This document shows positions 20,520 through 30,547 of a stretch of DNA of 64,000 bases, in pieces. The translations under genes were made by a program, and so were the position numbers. Source of the stretch: Trichomonas vaginalis G3 (taxonomy: Eukaryota > Parabasalia > Trichomonadida > Trichomonadidae); NCBI RefSeq assembly GCF_026262505.1, contig NC_067206.1, forward strand, positions 186,001 through 250,000. Direction: 5' to 3'. Position 1 is the first letter of the stretch, and the number at the start of each line of letters is the position of its first letter. The notes beneath the pieces are model-generated. The model saw only the letters and a program-made list of their open reading frames with translations, was not told the DNA's origin and made no database searches.

Positions 20520-22583
20520 TTAAAAATGAGCAAACAAACGCTCGATATGTCTAGTATTAGTGATCTGCTTTATGTAGCCATCATCATAAAGTTTCTTTGG
20601 TGGTCTAAACGCAGCTCTTCTCATCTCAGGAATTATATTTTCTTCAATTTGTCTTTTTATATATTGAGAATCAGAAACATCTGATTCATTAATTGCAAAC
20701 AAATCACTTAAACAATCAATAATGCCGACAAAGATAGAGTCAATATCTTTCAATGTCATAGAGTTATATAAACCAACAAGAAAAGTCGGAATATGAGAAA
20801 GAAGTGGTAAATATCCAGGAACAACAATTGGAAGAGAAATCAATGAAAATTCTTCATCAATTTCGATTTTGAAGTTAACTAAAAGATAGTTCCTGTACTT
20901 CTCTATTATTTTATAGTCAATATCTATAATGCTATCATTGTAGTTTTTCATTTCTTCATATATAGTTTTGATGTCAATTTTTCTGTCAAAAACAAAAACT
21001 CCAAAATTTCCAACGAATTCCAAAGAAATTTGTCTGAAGAATTCTTTCGTTATCTGGTGGAGATCAATGATATAAAGAGCCTCAGAGACATCCACAAGAA
21101 TATACTTGAGGCCAATAAAACCAACAAGTTTCATTGCAACAATAAAATTTGAAAGTTGTTTGCATTCAACTAATTTTATGTCACCTTTTAAAGCTTCGAT
21201 GAATTTCTTATCATGACTTTCATCATTTGTTAATTCTTTTTTCGGTTTAGTTGCTTTATCTTTTGATATCATAAGGAATCTCTCAAGTGTCAAGAAATCA
21301 TGTTTCTTCTCTATTTTCTTTGGCTTGAATTTGATTTCTTTGAACAATCTTTTTCTTCTTTCGACCAACATCTCTTTTGTTGCATCGTTTTCATCAAATT
21401 CATCAAGAAAATGGGCTTCGACATCTTTCTGTTTCTCTTCTGACTCAATTTCCAATTTAGTTTTCACATAAGAATTTTTTCTCAAAGGAGGAATTTCGTC
21501 GTGAACTTCCTCCGAATTTGTAAAGTTCACAATTTTAGTTTTTTCTTCTCTCTTTGAATAAAGTACTTTTAGATGCTGTTCTACCTTAGATAGTATGACA
21601 TTTGCAATAAATTTCTCTCTTGCAATAAGCACAGTCTTTTTTGCTGGATGAACATTGACATCTAAGTTTTGAGATGAAATTTTCAACAAAACAATGAAGA
21701 AAGGAATAACTCCTGGCTTTGTATATTGATCATATAGCTTAGTTATTCCACGCTTAATAGTATCGTTGTGTACAAGCCTTCCATTTACGAAAACTCCATT
21801 GATTTTCATCATTTTCTTCTTTGGAGAGCCAAGAAATATAGCTGCTGATGCAGTTTTGGTAATTTCGAAATCTAATCTTGTTGTATCTTGATAAGAAAAC
21901 AATGATCTGAGGACATCTTCGTGTGTTGCCATTCCAGAAGATCTGATTTTATCTTTGTCATCAACAAACAGTGAAAATGCAACGTTTGGCATCGCAACAC
22001 AGTATTTAAGCATCAAGAATATGACTTTTCTGTTTCTGAGTCGAAAATTTGGAAGAGAATTTAATCTCTGTTGATTTCCGAGGAAAATATTTTGTGCAGT
22101 TATGGTTGTCCCTTTTGTGCAAGTACAACTTTGTAGTTCTCCTATAAGGTCTCCGTTGTAATAATTTCCTAAAGTTCCGAGAGTTGTGTCTTTTTGATTT
22201 GTCTTGATAGAAAGATTACTGATGCATGATATTGAGAAAAGTGCTTCTCCTCTGAATCCGAATGTTTGCAATTCGGCAATATCTTTATATGAAGTTATTT
22301 TTGAAGTAGTATGACGCTTGCAAACAAGTTCCATATCTTCATCACTGATACCACATCCATTATCTGATACCTCAATGAGGGTGGTACCGCCTCCTTTAAA
22401 AATTATTGAAATTCTATCAGCACCAGAGTCTAGTGCATTTTCTAGTAGCTCCTTGAAGACATTTATTGGGCCATGAATAACTTCTCCAGCTGCAATTCTT
22501 TTAATGACTGTTTCATCCAGCTGATGAATTATACGCTGCCCAATCAAAATAATTTTATTGAACCAAGATTGGTCATTCAACAT
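20520..22583 (-). CDS. MLH1: MutL homologue, MLH1-like mismatch repair ATPase
   Basis: A 687-residue GHKL ATPase. Near the N-terminus are IHQLDETVIKRIAAGEVI, ENALDSGA, DNGCGI, TSKI and GFRGEAL, the four MutL ATPase motifs. Residues about 220-340 form the transducer domain, followed by a lysine-rich linker and a C-terminal dimerisation region. I see no DQHAxxE endonuclease motif of the PMS2 type, which together with the C-terminal pattern favours MLH1. MLH1 pairs with PMS proteins in mismatch repair. About 12 residues precede the usual family start; the last residues are not the canonical FERC. Confidence 0.85.
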   Translation of the reverse strand: MLNDQSWFNKIILIGQRIIHQLDETVIKRIAAGEVIHGPINVFKELLENALDSGADRISIIFKGGGTTLIEVSDNGCGISDEDMELVCKRHTTSKITSYKDIAELQTFGFRGEALFSISCISNLSIKTNQKDTTLGTLGNYYNGDLIGELQSCTCTKGTTITAQNIFLGNQQRLNSLPNFRLRNRKVIFLMLKYCVAMPNVAFSLFVDDKDKIRSSGMATHEDVLRSLFSYQDTTRLDFEITKTASAAIFLGSPKKKMMKINGVFVNGRLVHNDTIKRGITKLYDQYTKPGVIPFFIVLLKISSQNLDVNVHPAKKTVLIAREKFIANVILSKVEQHLKVLYSKREEKTKIVNFTNSEEVHDEIPPLRKNSYVKTKLEIESEEKQKDVEAHFLDEFDENDATKEMLVERRKRLFKEIKFKPKKIEKKHDFLTLERFLMISKDKATKPKKELTNDESHDKKFIEALKGDIKLVECKQLSNFIVAMKLVGFIGLKYILVDVSEALYIIDLHQITKEFFRQISLEFVGNFGVFVFDRKIDIKTIYEEMKNYNDSIIDIDYKIIEKYRNYLLVNFKIEIDEEFSLISLPIVVPGYLPLLSHIPTFLVGLYNSMTLKDIDSIFVGIIDCLSDLFAINESDVSDSQYIKRQIEENIIPEMRRAAFRPPKKLYDDGYIKQITNTRHIERLFAHF

Positions 22584-22878
22584 ACACTATCAGCAAAAAG
22601 GATAGAATCAAAGTATTGCATCATCATTGCCGAGTAATGTTGCGATTTATTTTAGAGAAATGCTATTTTCTTTGTTCTATTCCATAAATATCAATGTTAA
22701 CAAGAATTGTGATTATTTGCATGATAGGTTATATAAAACAAAGGATTTCTCAGGAAAATCATCCAAGGAATCAGATTTTTATTTGGATTCTGATCATATC
22801 TGCCTCAGGTATGATGAAATATGAAATAATTTTGAAAATATCAGAATTCCAATTCTATCGTTCAAATTTTTTTACATT

Positions 22879-23334
22879 ATGAAAAAGAGTCCATCAATTC
22901 CACAGCTCTTAAATAAGAATGTTCAATTCATTGCCAATCCAATTTGCTGGGTATTCTATGCTTTCCTTTTCTTTGCAGTCCGTGTTATTTTAGCAGGCAT
23001 GGGAATTTCAACAGCTGCAGCTTGGACATTAGTCAATTTCATTCACGGTGCAGTTTCATTCTCCGTCTTCCATTGGATCAAGGGCACACCATTTATTGAT
23101 GATCACGGCGCTTATTCTACACAAACATTCTGGGAGCAAATTGATGAATCTGCTATGTTTGACTGGGCTCGTAAGTTCCTTACAATCTTCCCAATCTTCC
23201 TTTTATATCTTGCTTTAGATTCTGGAAAATGGGAACTCGCAGTTGCCTGGATTAACCTTCCAGTTACAGCTTTAGTTCTTATTCCAAAGCTTCCATTCAT
23301 GCATGGAGTTCGTATCTTCGGCATTAACAGCTAA
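22879..23334 (+). CDS. ORMDL: ORMDL-family protein (sphingolipid homeostasis)
   Basis: A 151-residue four-helix membrane protein matching the Orm/ORMDL family over nearly its full length. Family marks include the NPICW-type N-terminus, HWIKGTPF followed by an acidic turn, and FWEQID before the third helix. ORMDL proteins sit in the ER membrane and inhibit serine palmitoyltransferase. Length agrees with animal ORMDLs (153). The phospho-regulated N-terminal tail of yeast Orm proteins is absent. Start chosen at the only suitable ATG, preceded by GTTCAAATTTTTTT. Confidence 0.93.
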   Translation: MKKSPSIPQLLNKNVQFIANPICWVFYAFLFFAVRVILAGMGISTAAAWTLVNFIHGAVSFSVFHWIKGTPFIDDHGAYSTQTFWEQIDESAMFDWARKFLTIFPIFLLYLALDSGKWELAVAWINLPVTALVLIPKLPFMHGVRIFGINS

Positions 23335-23659
23335 ATTAATGCTAATTTACTTTTTGATATATTATTATGCAATTTCTAATTTCATAAAAACAAAATATAC
23401 TATAAAAATACGAAAACATACCAAATTGTAGCTTCGGTTTTGACTTATACTTTCATATTTTTTATTCGTTTTCATCATTTCTCTAAATTTAAATAAAGAA
23501 CACTCCAATAAGATGTGCCAATGACAAAGACATTATACCAAATCTAAATATTTCTATTGTTTTAATTAGATTCAATTTTCTTAGAATTTATGCGTTTCAG
23601 TTATATTTAACATCATAATTCATCATCACACATTGCAAACGCTGGCTATTTTCAACTAA
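23335..23659. other. Intergenic upstream of unknown membrane protein
   Basis: AT-rich. Contains ACTAATACATTC just before the next open frame, which looks faintly like a branch-point and 3-prime splice region. No gene seen. Confidence 0.4.
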
Positions 23660-23692
23660 TACATTCATTTTTTAGTAAGTTTTTTTAATCAA

Positions 23693-24757
23693 TTGATCCC
23701 GAAAAAATCACAACAATCAATTTTCTCAATATTTAAAGATTCATATACTCGATCCATAACAGAGTTAATCATCATAATTACATCGGTTTTTGTTCTATTC
23801 GGAACAAGCAAAAAACAAATTTCCCGACCAGATTTTAATATAACACAAGATAACACTTCGATTATTCCTGATTCAGTCTATATTACTGATATCATATCTT
23901 CAGCAGCTGATATTGGAATATTTTTTCAACAAATGAATTTATGGATAAAAGAAGTCAAAGAAAAACCAAATTACTACTTAGAAACAGCAATGATTGAGTC
24001 AGTATATGACGCAGTCAAGAATATTGGATTAGATTTCAATTTCACAAAAGGAGTTATCAAAAAATTCAAGACTGAACTAAGTAGTAACCAATTTAATGTA
24101 CTATTATTTTTTGAATCATTCGAAAGGTTTACAAAATCACAATATCAATGGTTTCTTAGACTGAATCCGTATACTTATTTCAATCCGACAGCTCTCGATA
24201 AATTCATTAAAGAGCTAAATCAAAAATATGATCCTTCAATGGATCCAGTTATTAAAGGAGCAGTTTTTGATAAATCAACTACAAGACTCTTGATTTTAAG
24301 CGGCGGACTCCTGATTTCTAGAAAAGCTGCTGAGGAGCTTATTTGGCATAGCGGGTTAATGAAAATTAATTGGATGACATCAGGAAAAATTGAAGATTTT
24401 TCGACAATTGATTTCATTGAGTCAATTACTTTAGCTTACATGGACACCCATAATTCTAGATTTGCTTCAATGCATCTTGACCAACAAAATTCAGAATTCG
24501 TCAAAACAATTAATTTCAACGTTCCACAGTGTTCAGAACAGGTTTTTAACGGCGAGACCACCATTAGTGGCGTTCCAATAAAGGATTTGATAACTTTATC
24601 TTACATCAACACTCAATATCTCATGATGGAACTTTATCCTTATGTTAAGTATGCACCAAACAATATATTTTTAGCAACTGATCAAAACCTAACCTATTCG
24701 TATATCTGCAATGGCGGAACCAATAATGCAGAGAATTGGAAAGATAGATACGTATAA
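23693..24757 (+). CDS. Single-pass membrane protein, function unknown; start unclear
   Basis: An open frame of about 355 codons. A hydrophobic segment (SITELIIIITSVFVLFG) near the start suggests a membrane anchor, followed by a largely polar, helical region. I recognise no domain. The frame is open from 23660 but has no ATG before or within the hydrophobic part; the first in-frame ATG comes some 80 codons in. Either a non-ATG or short upstream exon is used, or the N-terminus is decayed. The even codon use through the whole frame argues that the hydrophobic part is coding. Confidence 0.55.
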   Translation: MIPKKSQQSIFSIFKDSYTRSITELIIIITSVFVLFGTSKKQISRPDFNITQDNTSIIPDSVYITDIISSAADIGIFFQQMNLWIKEVKEKPNYYLETAMIESVYDAVKNIGLDFNFTKGVIKKFKTELSSNQFNVLLFFESFERFTKSQYQWFLRLNPYTYFNPTALDKFIKELNQKYDPSMDPVIKGAVFDKSTTRLLILSGGLLISRKAAEELIWHSGLMKINWMTSGKIEDFSTIDFIESITLAYMDTHNSRFASMHLDQQNSEFVKTINFNVPQCSEQVFNGETTISGVPIKDLITLSYINTQYLMMELYPYVKYAPNNIFLATDQNLTYSYICNGGTNNAENWKDRYV

Positions 24758-25087
24758 TTATATCTTTATTTTTGTTTGTAACTTAATAAATATCTAACCA
24801 TACTAGAACTAAGACTATTCGCCTAAGATAATTTTCTATCAGAGCAATTTTTCAACAATTTCGATTCGAAATATCATGAAATAAGCATGATATGGAATCA
24901 ATGCTACAAAAATAATTCAACAGTATATATCACAAGCTCATTTGTATTTACAATTATTTGATCGCATCAATCGGGATCAAAAAAATTAACAACTTATGAA
25001 CAATTCCATTTTCCATATTCTTATCTGAGATCTATGGTTGGTGATATATTTCGAAAAAATTCGGTTGAACTCTTCCAAAATTAATTT
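24758..25087. other. Intergenic, same-strand genes
   Basis: About 330 bp of AT-rich sequence. CTCTTCCAAAATTAATTT directly precedes the CDF start. No other signal seen. Confidence 0.5.
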
Positions 25088-26356
25088 ATGACAAATCTTT
25101 GCCCTCTCTGCAATCGCTCTCCAATTTCAATGCAAGTTGGCTGTTGTGATACATGCGGGGAAATGATGAATGGTAAAGTCGGTGACCAAATCACCTCTCA
25201 GATTTCGCTTTCATCACCAATTATCCCTTCTGACGTCATAGATAATTGCTCAGTAGCTGTATCTCGTTCATTATCGGGCACTACTTCGTGGTGTTCATCA
25301 GACATTAAAAAGAAAAAGTTAAAATATTATGAAGAAATGGGCAATTGGATAGATAATATAGAAGTTTTAGAAAATATTGACATAAATTCGCCACTACCAA
25401 TCGACAAGAACGAAGCGCCAAAGACAATTCGAGTTGCTACTTATCTTTCATTTTTAATCAATTTATTTCTCTTATTAGCAAAATCAATTGCTATTTCATC
25501 CTCGATATCATACACGATCATATCATCATTGGTTGACTCATGTCTCGATTTGATTGCAGGCATGATTATTTCTTGCACTGCCGCCCATTCTAAATTCACT
25601 TTAGATGATCTGAAAAAGTACCCATTAGGAAAATCCAGAATTCCTGTCGTAGGAATTCTCGTTTTTTCCATTTTAATGGCCTGCTGCGCTTTATATATTG
25701 CAATTCAATGCATAATGAGTCTAATTGAGCACGAACCTTCACCGCCTACAACACATACAGCAATCCATGTTATGTGGTGGACGATTTTTACAAAACTCGC
25801 GATGACAATTGTTTACAGCTTGTTAGATCATCCAATTACAGACACTCTCGCCGAAGACCACCGAAATGATGTCCTTACAAACTCATTAGGGCTGTTTATG
25901 TACTGGGGCGGCGCTCATTTCTACTGGTGGATGGATTCTGTTGGAGGAATCATACTTTCAGCATTTGTTCTACAATCCTGGGTCCAAACAGCCCTGGAAA
26001 ATGCGCAAATGCTGATGGGACAGTCAGCTCCAGACGAATTGATCAGATCTATAACTTATGTTGCAGCTTCCCACCATCCGCTTATCATCGGTGTTGAACA
26101 GGTCATTGCTTTCCAGGTCGGACCTAATTTCATGGCAGAAGTTCATATAATTTTGCCAGATAACTTGCCACTTCGGATCACTCATCATATCGGCGAAACG
26201 CTACAGCTGAAGATAGAAAGAATCCCAGAGATTGAACGCGCTTGGGTTCACATTGACACTGAAACGCATAATGACTGCGAACACGTACTTACAATGCGAA
26301 CATCAAATAGCATTCCTAGTTTTTCAGACAATTATAATCATTTTCAATCTGTTTGA
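25088..26356 (+). CDS. Cation diffusion facilitator, probable Mn2+ type
   Basis: A 422-residue CDF (ZnT/MTP) transporter. The N-terminus has two CxxC pairs (CPLC and CDTC), so a small metal-binding knuckle is possible. Six helices lie between about 115 and 310, then a soluble C-terminal domain. The metal site motifs read DSCLD in helix 2 and DHRND in helix 5. Both are DxxxD, which in CDF proteins marks the Mn subgroup rather than the zinc subgroup with HxxxD. It should export Mn2+ (or Fe2+) to a compartment or out of the cell in exchange for protons. Confidence 0.88.
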   Translation: MTNLCPLCNRSPISMQVGCCDTCGEMMNGKVGDQITSQISLSSPIIPSDVIDNCSVAVSRSLSGTTSWCSSDIKKKKLKYYEEMGNWIDNIEVLENIDINSPLPIDKNEAPKTIRVATYLSFLINLFLLLAKSIAISSSISYTIISSLVDSCLDLIAGMIISCTAAHSKFTLDDLKKYPLGKSRIPVVGILVFSILMACCALYIAIQCIMSLIEHEPSPPTTHTAIHVMWWTIFTKLAMTIVYSLLDHPITDTLAEDHRNDVLTNSLGLFMYWGGAHFYWWMDSVGGIILSAFVLQSWVQTALENAQMLMGQSAPDELIRSITYVAASHHPLIIGVEQVIAFQVGPNFMAEVHIILPDNLPLRITHHIGETLQLKIERIPEIERAWVHIDTETHNDCEHVLTMRTSNSIPSFSDNYNHFQSV

Positions 26357-26585
26357 TTTATATAAAAATTGTATTATATTAATTTTATTACTCATAACAA
26401 AGAAACCACCAATCAAGTCTAATACATCTCATAAGGGTTCTATCAAAATCAGTATTTAATTAATTTTTTTTATGTAAAGTGTATTTTTATTAGAAATTGA
26501 TATGGAAGTAATACTGAGAAGTAAGCCATAATATACATTCGAAAAATATCCAATATTTTCTCTGAGTTTTTATTGCAATATTTAT

Positions 26586-26930
26586 TTAAAACAAAGTCCA
26601 TTTGGATGGTGGTGGTCTTGCTCCACGTGCAATGTTCCAATATGTCAGTCCAATAAAGATAAGGAGCATTACTGAGACGATCAAAGACTGACTGAAGATT
26701 GATCCCATTTTTCCGCGGTTAATTGCCAAGGAGATCATGAAGAACCAAGCACCCCATAAAAATATTGGATCTAATTTCATCAGAAAAGTCATACCCATTG
26801 TTAACATCATAGTCATTTGATCTGCTGGATCTGGCTGATATTGTGGCTGATGTCTAATCTCTTGTGCTGCTTCGCGTGATATTGTAGGTTGTTCAATTGG
26901 CTTTGGCTGTTGCTTTTGATGTTGGCTCAT
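26586..26930 (-). CDS. Asterix-like protein (UPF0139/WDR83OS family)
   Basis: A 114-residue protein. After a glutamine/proline-rich N-terminus of about 40 residues come PDPADQMTMM and three hydrophobic segments, with the family word MISLAINR matching the ISxAN pattern of Asterix and an ending like PPPSKW that recalls the family PPW. In animals Asterix is the intramembrane chaperone subunit of the PAT complex with CCDC47, aiding multipass protein insertion at the ER. The match is by pattern only. It is divergent from the Sec23/Sec24-family gene with 60 bp between starts. Confidence 0.7.
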   Translation of the reverse strand: MSQHQKQQPKPIEQPTISREAAQEIRHQPQYQPDPADQMTMMLTMGMTFLMKLDPIFLWGAWFFMISLAINRGKMGSIFSQSLIVSVMLLIFIGLTYWNIARGARPPPSKWTLF

Positions 26931-26990
26931 AATATTTTAAAAATTAGAAAGGGGTTTTATCCTTTGGTGGAACCTGTTTTTTTAATCTTA
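26931..26990. promoter_or_regulatory. 60-bp divergent promoter region
   Basis: The only DNA between the Asterix-like and Sec23/24-like start codons. It includes TTATCCTTTGGTGG; CCTTT-containing core elements are known in Trichomonas, but I cannot match this one with certainty. Confidence 0.35.
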
Positions 26991-28694
26991 ATGTCAAATG
27001 ATGGAATCAAAGTTATAGTTCACGATGATATATATTATAGTCTTCATTCAGATACACTACAAAGGGATTTTATCAGATCAGCTTCAATTCATATTTCAAA
27101 AAATCCAAATTTATATTCTTTTGAAAGCTTACCTGCATTCATACATTATCGACCATTGCCTCCATTATACCAATTTTCATCACCAATAAGAATTAACTGT
27201 ACAAAAGGTGATGTTCCTCGTTGCCAAAAATGTCACTGTTATTTATCACCATTTGTCCAGATTAATCAACAAATGCATGCATGGTATTGTCCAATATGTA
27301 ATACCACGAACTCCACAATTCATTTTACGCCTTTATCTGACATGAATGTAAATAAATTTGATAGAGAAGAATTACACAATCTTGTATACGACATTATTCC
27401 ACCTCGTAACCAGCTGTTAAAGAATGGAGAAGCTCGCTGTTTCCTTTTTATAATTCAAGAAGATTTACTAAATTTTGGTTCTTCTTCGCAAAATAACCTA
27501 ATTCAAGCACTTGAATCTGCTGTACAGAACTTTAAAGAAAATGATAAAATAGGATTGATCACTTTTTCATCAGTTGTTACTTTATATAACTTAGTTTCAT
27601 TGAAAGCAATGTCATATTCAGAATTTGACACAGAATTAGTTACAGATCCACTGACACTAGTAAATGCAAGGGAATTTTCTCAAAATTTCATTTCCTGTGT
27701 TAAATCAAGATCAAAATTAGACAAAATCTCATCCCCACGTTTGTTTACAGCTCTCCAATGGGCACAGAATTACCTCAAAGGTCTTGGAGGCCGCATTTTA
27801 CTATTTACAAGTGGAAAATTCGATGAAAAAAATTTAGATTTAATTTCTGATTTCAAATCTGAGAGTATTTCACTTTCTGTGTTTGCACAGACACCAAACT
27901 CTCATTTAGATTCATTAGCACTAGCAACAGGAGGCTATTCAACCCATATTTTTGATGATTCTTTGTTATCTTCACTTTTTGGTGTCGAAACAGGATGGGA
28001 TTCATCAACAGTATTTAGATATGATTCAAGAGTTGCAAAAATAGGACCAATTCTCAGTGGTTTCTCCAACAATTCTGAAGAAGTCCTAAAACACCCCGTA
28101 ATTGATGAAACCATGTCAATTACTGTACCTCTGAGCATCATTCCAGGTTCATCTGGAGTATTTACATTCCAATTTGCGACAAGATTCACTACAGATCTCG
28201 GAGAAAGACTAATTAGAGTTGTAAATGGACAAATGCCAATATCAGACTTTTGTCCAATGCCGTATGATACATCAGCAATTGCTTTGTATATACTAAGACT
28301 CAATGCAATGAATATTTTGAAAGATCAAATTTCGTTTACGAAATCTATGCAAGATTTAAAGAAATCTATAACTTTAAAGGACTTACCTCTACTTATATAT
28401 ACTGGAAACATGAGAGAGAAGTCAATGTTGATGAGTTGTTCTGTAGAAAGATTTGGATTTTCAGTTTTAGTGACAGTGTTCGTAGTAAATGAGGTTAATT
28501 ACTATGTTCTTTGGACACCAAAGAAGGTTGTTGTATATCCAAAGCCAAGTGACCAAGAAATTAAATTAATTCAACAAATCTCACGCCAAAAGGGACTTAT
28601 TATGACATCAATATATTCACCAGAAACTGTTGAAGAGTTTCAATCTATATCAAGAACGGAACAAGAAGCATTTGATTGGTTCCAAAGATTATGA
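26991..28694 (+). CDS. Sec23/Sec24-family COPII-like protein, short form
   Basis: A 567-residue protein from the ATG at 26991; upstream codons of the frame lack an ATG. Residues about 75-115 carry a zinc finger with CQKC and CPIC pairs. A vWA-like trunk follows (KIGLITFSSVVTLYNL; GGRILLFTSGK; LATGGYSTHIF) and then beta-sandwich and helical parts. Sec23 and Sec24 form the inner COPII coat that buds ER vesicles. It is shorter than standard members (about 750 and more) and a C-terminal gelsolin-like domain is hard to see. It looks closer to Sec24 in the TGG block, but the choice is uncertain. Confidence 0.78.
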   Translation: MSNDGIKVIVHDDIYYSLHSDTLQRDFIRSASIHISKNPNLYSFESLPAFIHYRPLPPLYQFSSPIRINCTKGDVPRCQKCHCYLSPFVQINQQMHAWYCPICNTTNSTIHFTPLSDMNVNKFDREELHNLVYDIIPPRNQLLKNGEARCFLFIIQEDLLNFGSSSQNNLIQALESAVQNFKENDKIGLITFSSVVTLYNLVSLKAMSYSEFDTELVTDPLTLVNAREFSQNFISCVKSRSKLDKISSPRLFTALQWAQNYLKGLGGRILLFTSGKFDEKNLDLISDFKSESISLSVFAQTPNSHLDSLALATGGYSTHIFDDSLLSSLFGVETGWDSSTVFRYDSRVAKIGPILSGFSNNSEEVLKHPVIDETMSITVPLSIIPGSSGVFTFQFATRFTTDLGERLIRVVNGQMPISDFCPMPYDTSAIALYILRLNAMNILKDQISFTKSMQDLKKSITLKDLPLLIYTGNMREKSMLMSCSVERFGFSVLVTVFVVNEVNYYVLWTPKKVVVYPKPSDQEIKLIQQISRQKGLIMTSIYSPETVEEFQSISRTEQEAFDWFQRL

Positions 28695-28861
28695 TATAAT
28701 ATTATGTTTGTTTATAATAAAATTTGTTTGTCTATCCTTATACACTTCAAATATTACAACAAATCTATATACAATTGTAAATTTAATTTACGAAACTATA
28801 AATTTGTTTTTCAGTATATTATTTTAAAATAATTTGATCGCAATCTAGATACATATCTTCG

Positions 28862-30043
28862 ATGCGAAAGAGTATTCACTTTTTATTAATGCTTCCTTTA
28901 CTGACAATTTGGTATTCGATTGACCATGATAGCGAAAAAGATTTCTTGAAAATATTTCCAAGTATCACATCTATCATATTCTTTTTCAACCCGTGGTGCG
29001 GCCATTGTCAAAGAGCGAGGCCTTTATTTCAAGAATTTGCAAAACAACATGAAAATCTAACAAATTTCGTTATTGCTGAAATTGATTGTATGCACACAGA
29101 TGTTCTTTGCAAAAGACAAAACGTAAATGGATATCCAACAGTAAAATTAATCGATGAACAAAGAAATATTCACGATCAACTAAACGGAGAGATCTCAGTA
29201 AGGTCACTCAATAACTTTTATTGGGAGAAATCTTTAAAACACTTCATAAAATCCGCAAATGATATTGAAATCGCAGAAAAGATTACTAATATAAAACAAA
29301 CATCAGTTCTAACGTATTACTCCAATCAATATGATGACAAATCAGTTGAAGAATCGTACAAAGAGAAACTTTTAGATCTTCCTAATCCGAAACCGGAAAT
29401 TTTTATAAAACATGCATCAAAGAGACATATATCAATCGTAAGAGATTCAATCTTCAGCGATCCAATAGAATTACCTTCGAATTACTCTTCTGAAACAATT
29501 TCAAATTTTTCTTTGTCTCTTTTACCAGAACTTGATACCAACATAATTAACAGATTCAATAACTCGCAAAGAATCATTCTCACATTCATTTTACCATCAT
29601 CAAAATATTTATCAGAAATAAAATCGATAAAAAAGACAATTCTACCAATATCTCAATCAGTACAGTTTACATATGCTATTTACGATATTAAAAATCCATT
29701 AATTTTTGAGTTAGAAATAAGAAGACCAAGTCAAATCAGTTTGTACGCAATAAACATGCAAACAAACAAATATTTGCAGTACAATGGTAAATTGAATACA
29801 AGGAATGTTGCAAAATGGGTTGCTTCAGTAGAATCTTCATTTATTAACGTGAATTTGAGAGATTACATCATATTTGACCATGTAAATGAATGGAAAACAA
29901 TGTTTATCATATTGACAATGGCAATAGTTCTATATCAGTCATTCAACATAAGAAAGAAGATTTTAAACAACAAATACTACGATGTCCTCACTGATGAATC
30001 TGCTGATGTTAGAGATTTGATAATATCTCAACCAGAAATATAA
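28862..30043 (+). CDS. Membrane-anchored PDI-like thioredoxin protein
   Basis: A 393-residue protein with a signal peptide (residues about 1-18), a thioredoxin domain (about 25-125) with the active site PWCGHC at 44-49 and the cis-proline region NGYPTVKL, a second poorly conserved domain, and a transmembrane helix near 345-365 with a short basic tail. CGHC is the classic PDI redox site. The layout is like TMX-type ER oxidoreductases that form or shuffle disulphides. No KDEL-type signal is present, fitting membrane anchoring. Confidence 0.88.
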   Translation: MRKSIHFLLMLPLLTIWYSIDHDSEKDFLKIFPSITSIIFFFNPWCGHCQRARPLFQEFAKQHENLTNFVIAEIDCMHTDVLCKRQNVNGYPTVKLIDEQRNIHDQLNGEISVRSLNNFYWEKSLKHFIKSANDIEIAEKITNIKQTSVLTYYSNQYDDKSVEESYKEKLLDLPNPKPEIFIKHASKRHISIVRDSIFSDPIELPSNYSSETISNFSLSLLPELDTNIINRFNNSQRIILTFILPSSKYLSEIKSIKKTILPISQSVQFTYAIYDIKNPLIFELEIRRPSQISLYAINMQTNKYLQYNGKLNTRNVAKWVASVESSFINVNLRDYIIFDHVNEWKTMFIILTMAIVLYQSFNIRKKILNNKYYDVLTDESADVRDLIISQPEI

Positions 30044-30547
30044 TAGTTTTATATTTTTTATTTCTTTTGTTTGTATATAAAAAATTATATGATTTTAAAA
30101 TGATATCAAAGTGATGAAGTAGATTTCTTATCAATCTTATTAACATAATTCATTCAGAAGAATTCAAAAAATATAGCTAAGTTTTGCAATAATCATTGAT
30201 ATGATTTTATTACGCAAAACTGAATTCTATCAACAAGAATCAAACAGAAGAAACTTATAATAAACTATAACCAAGCATCCATACTTGGGCATGTTATATG
30301 AAACAGTAAGAGGAATGTTTAGTATTGGTATTGAAATACAAATTTCTCTCAATACTAACTTGATTTAAATTTTTCATATTCTCTATTATTTTTTCTCATT
30401 AAGTGAGAACATTTATTCGGGCTCCTTTTTAATGAATTATACAGAAGGAGACTATGCATATGATTCCTCAAAGTAATATTCCAATCTATTGAATCTATAA
30501 AAAAATTGTATAATTTCTCAAAAAAATAACAAATATTTTATATATTT
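30044..30547. other. Intergenic, convergent genes
   Basis: About 500 bp of AT-rich sequence between two converging genes. No gene or RNA seen. Confidence 0.5.

Noticed and set aside
22627-22824. Small open frames between MLH1 and ORMDL genes
   Set aside because: AT-driven composition, no motif and no leader signal; they fill a promoter region.
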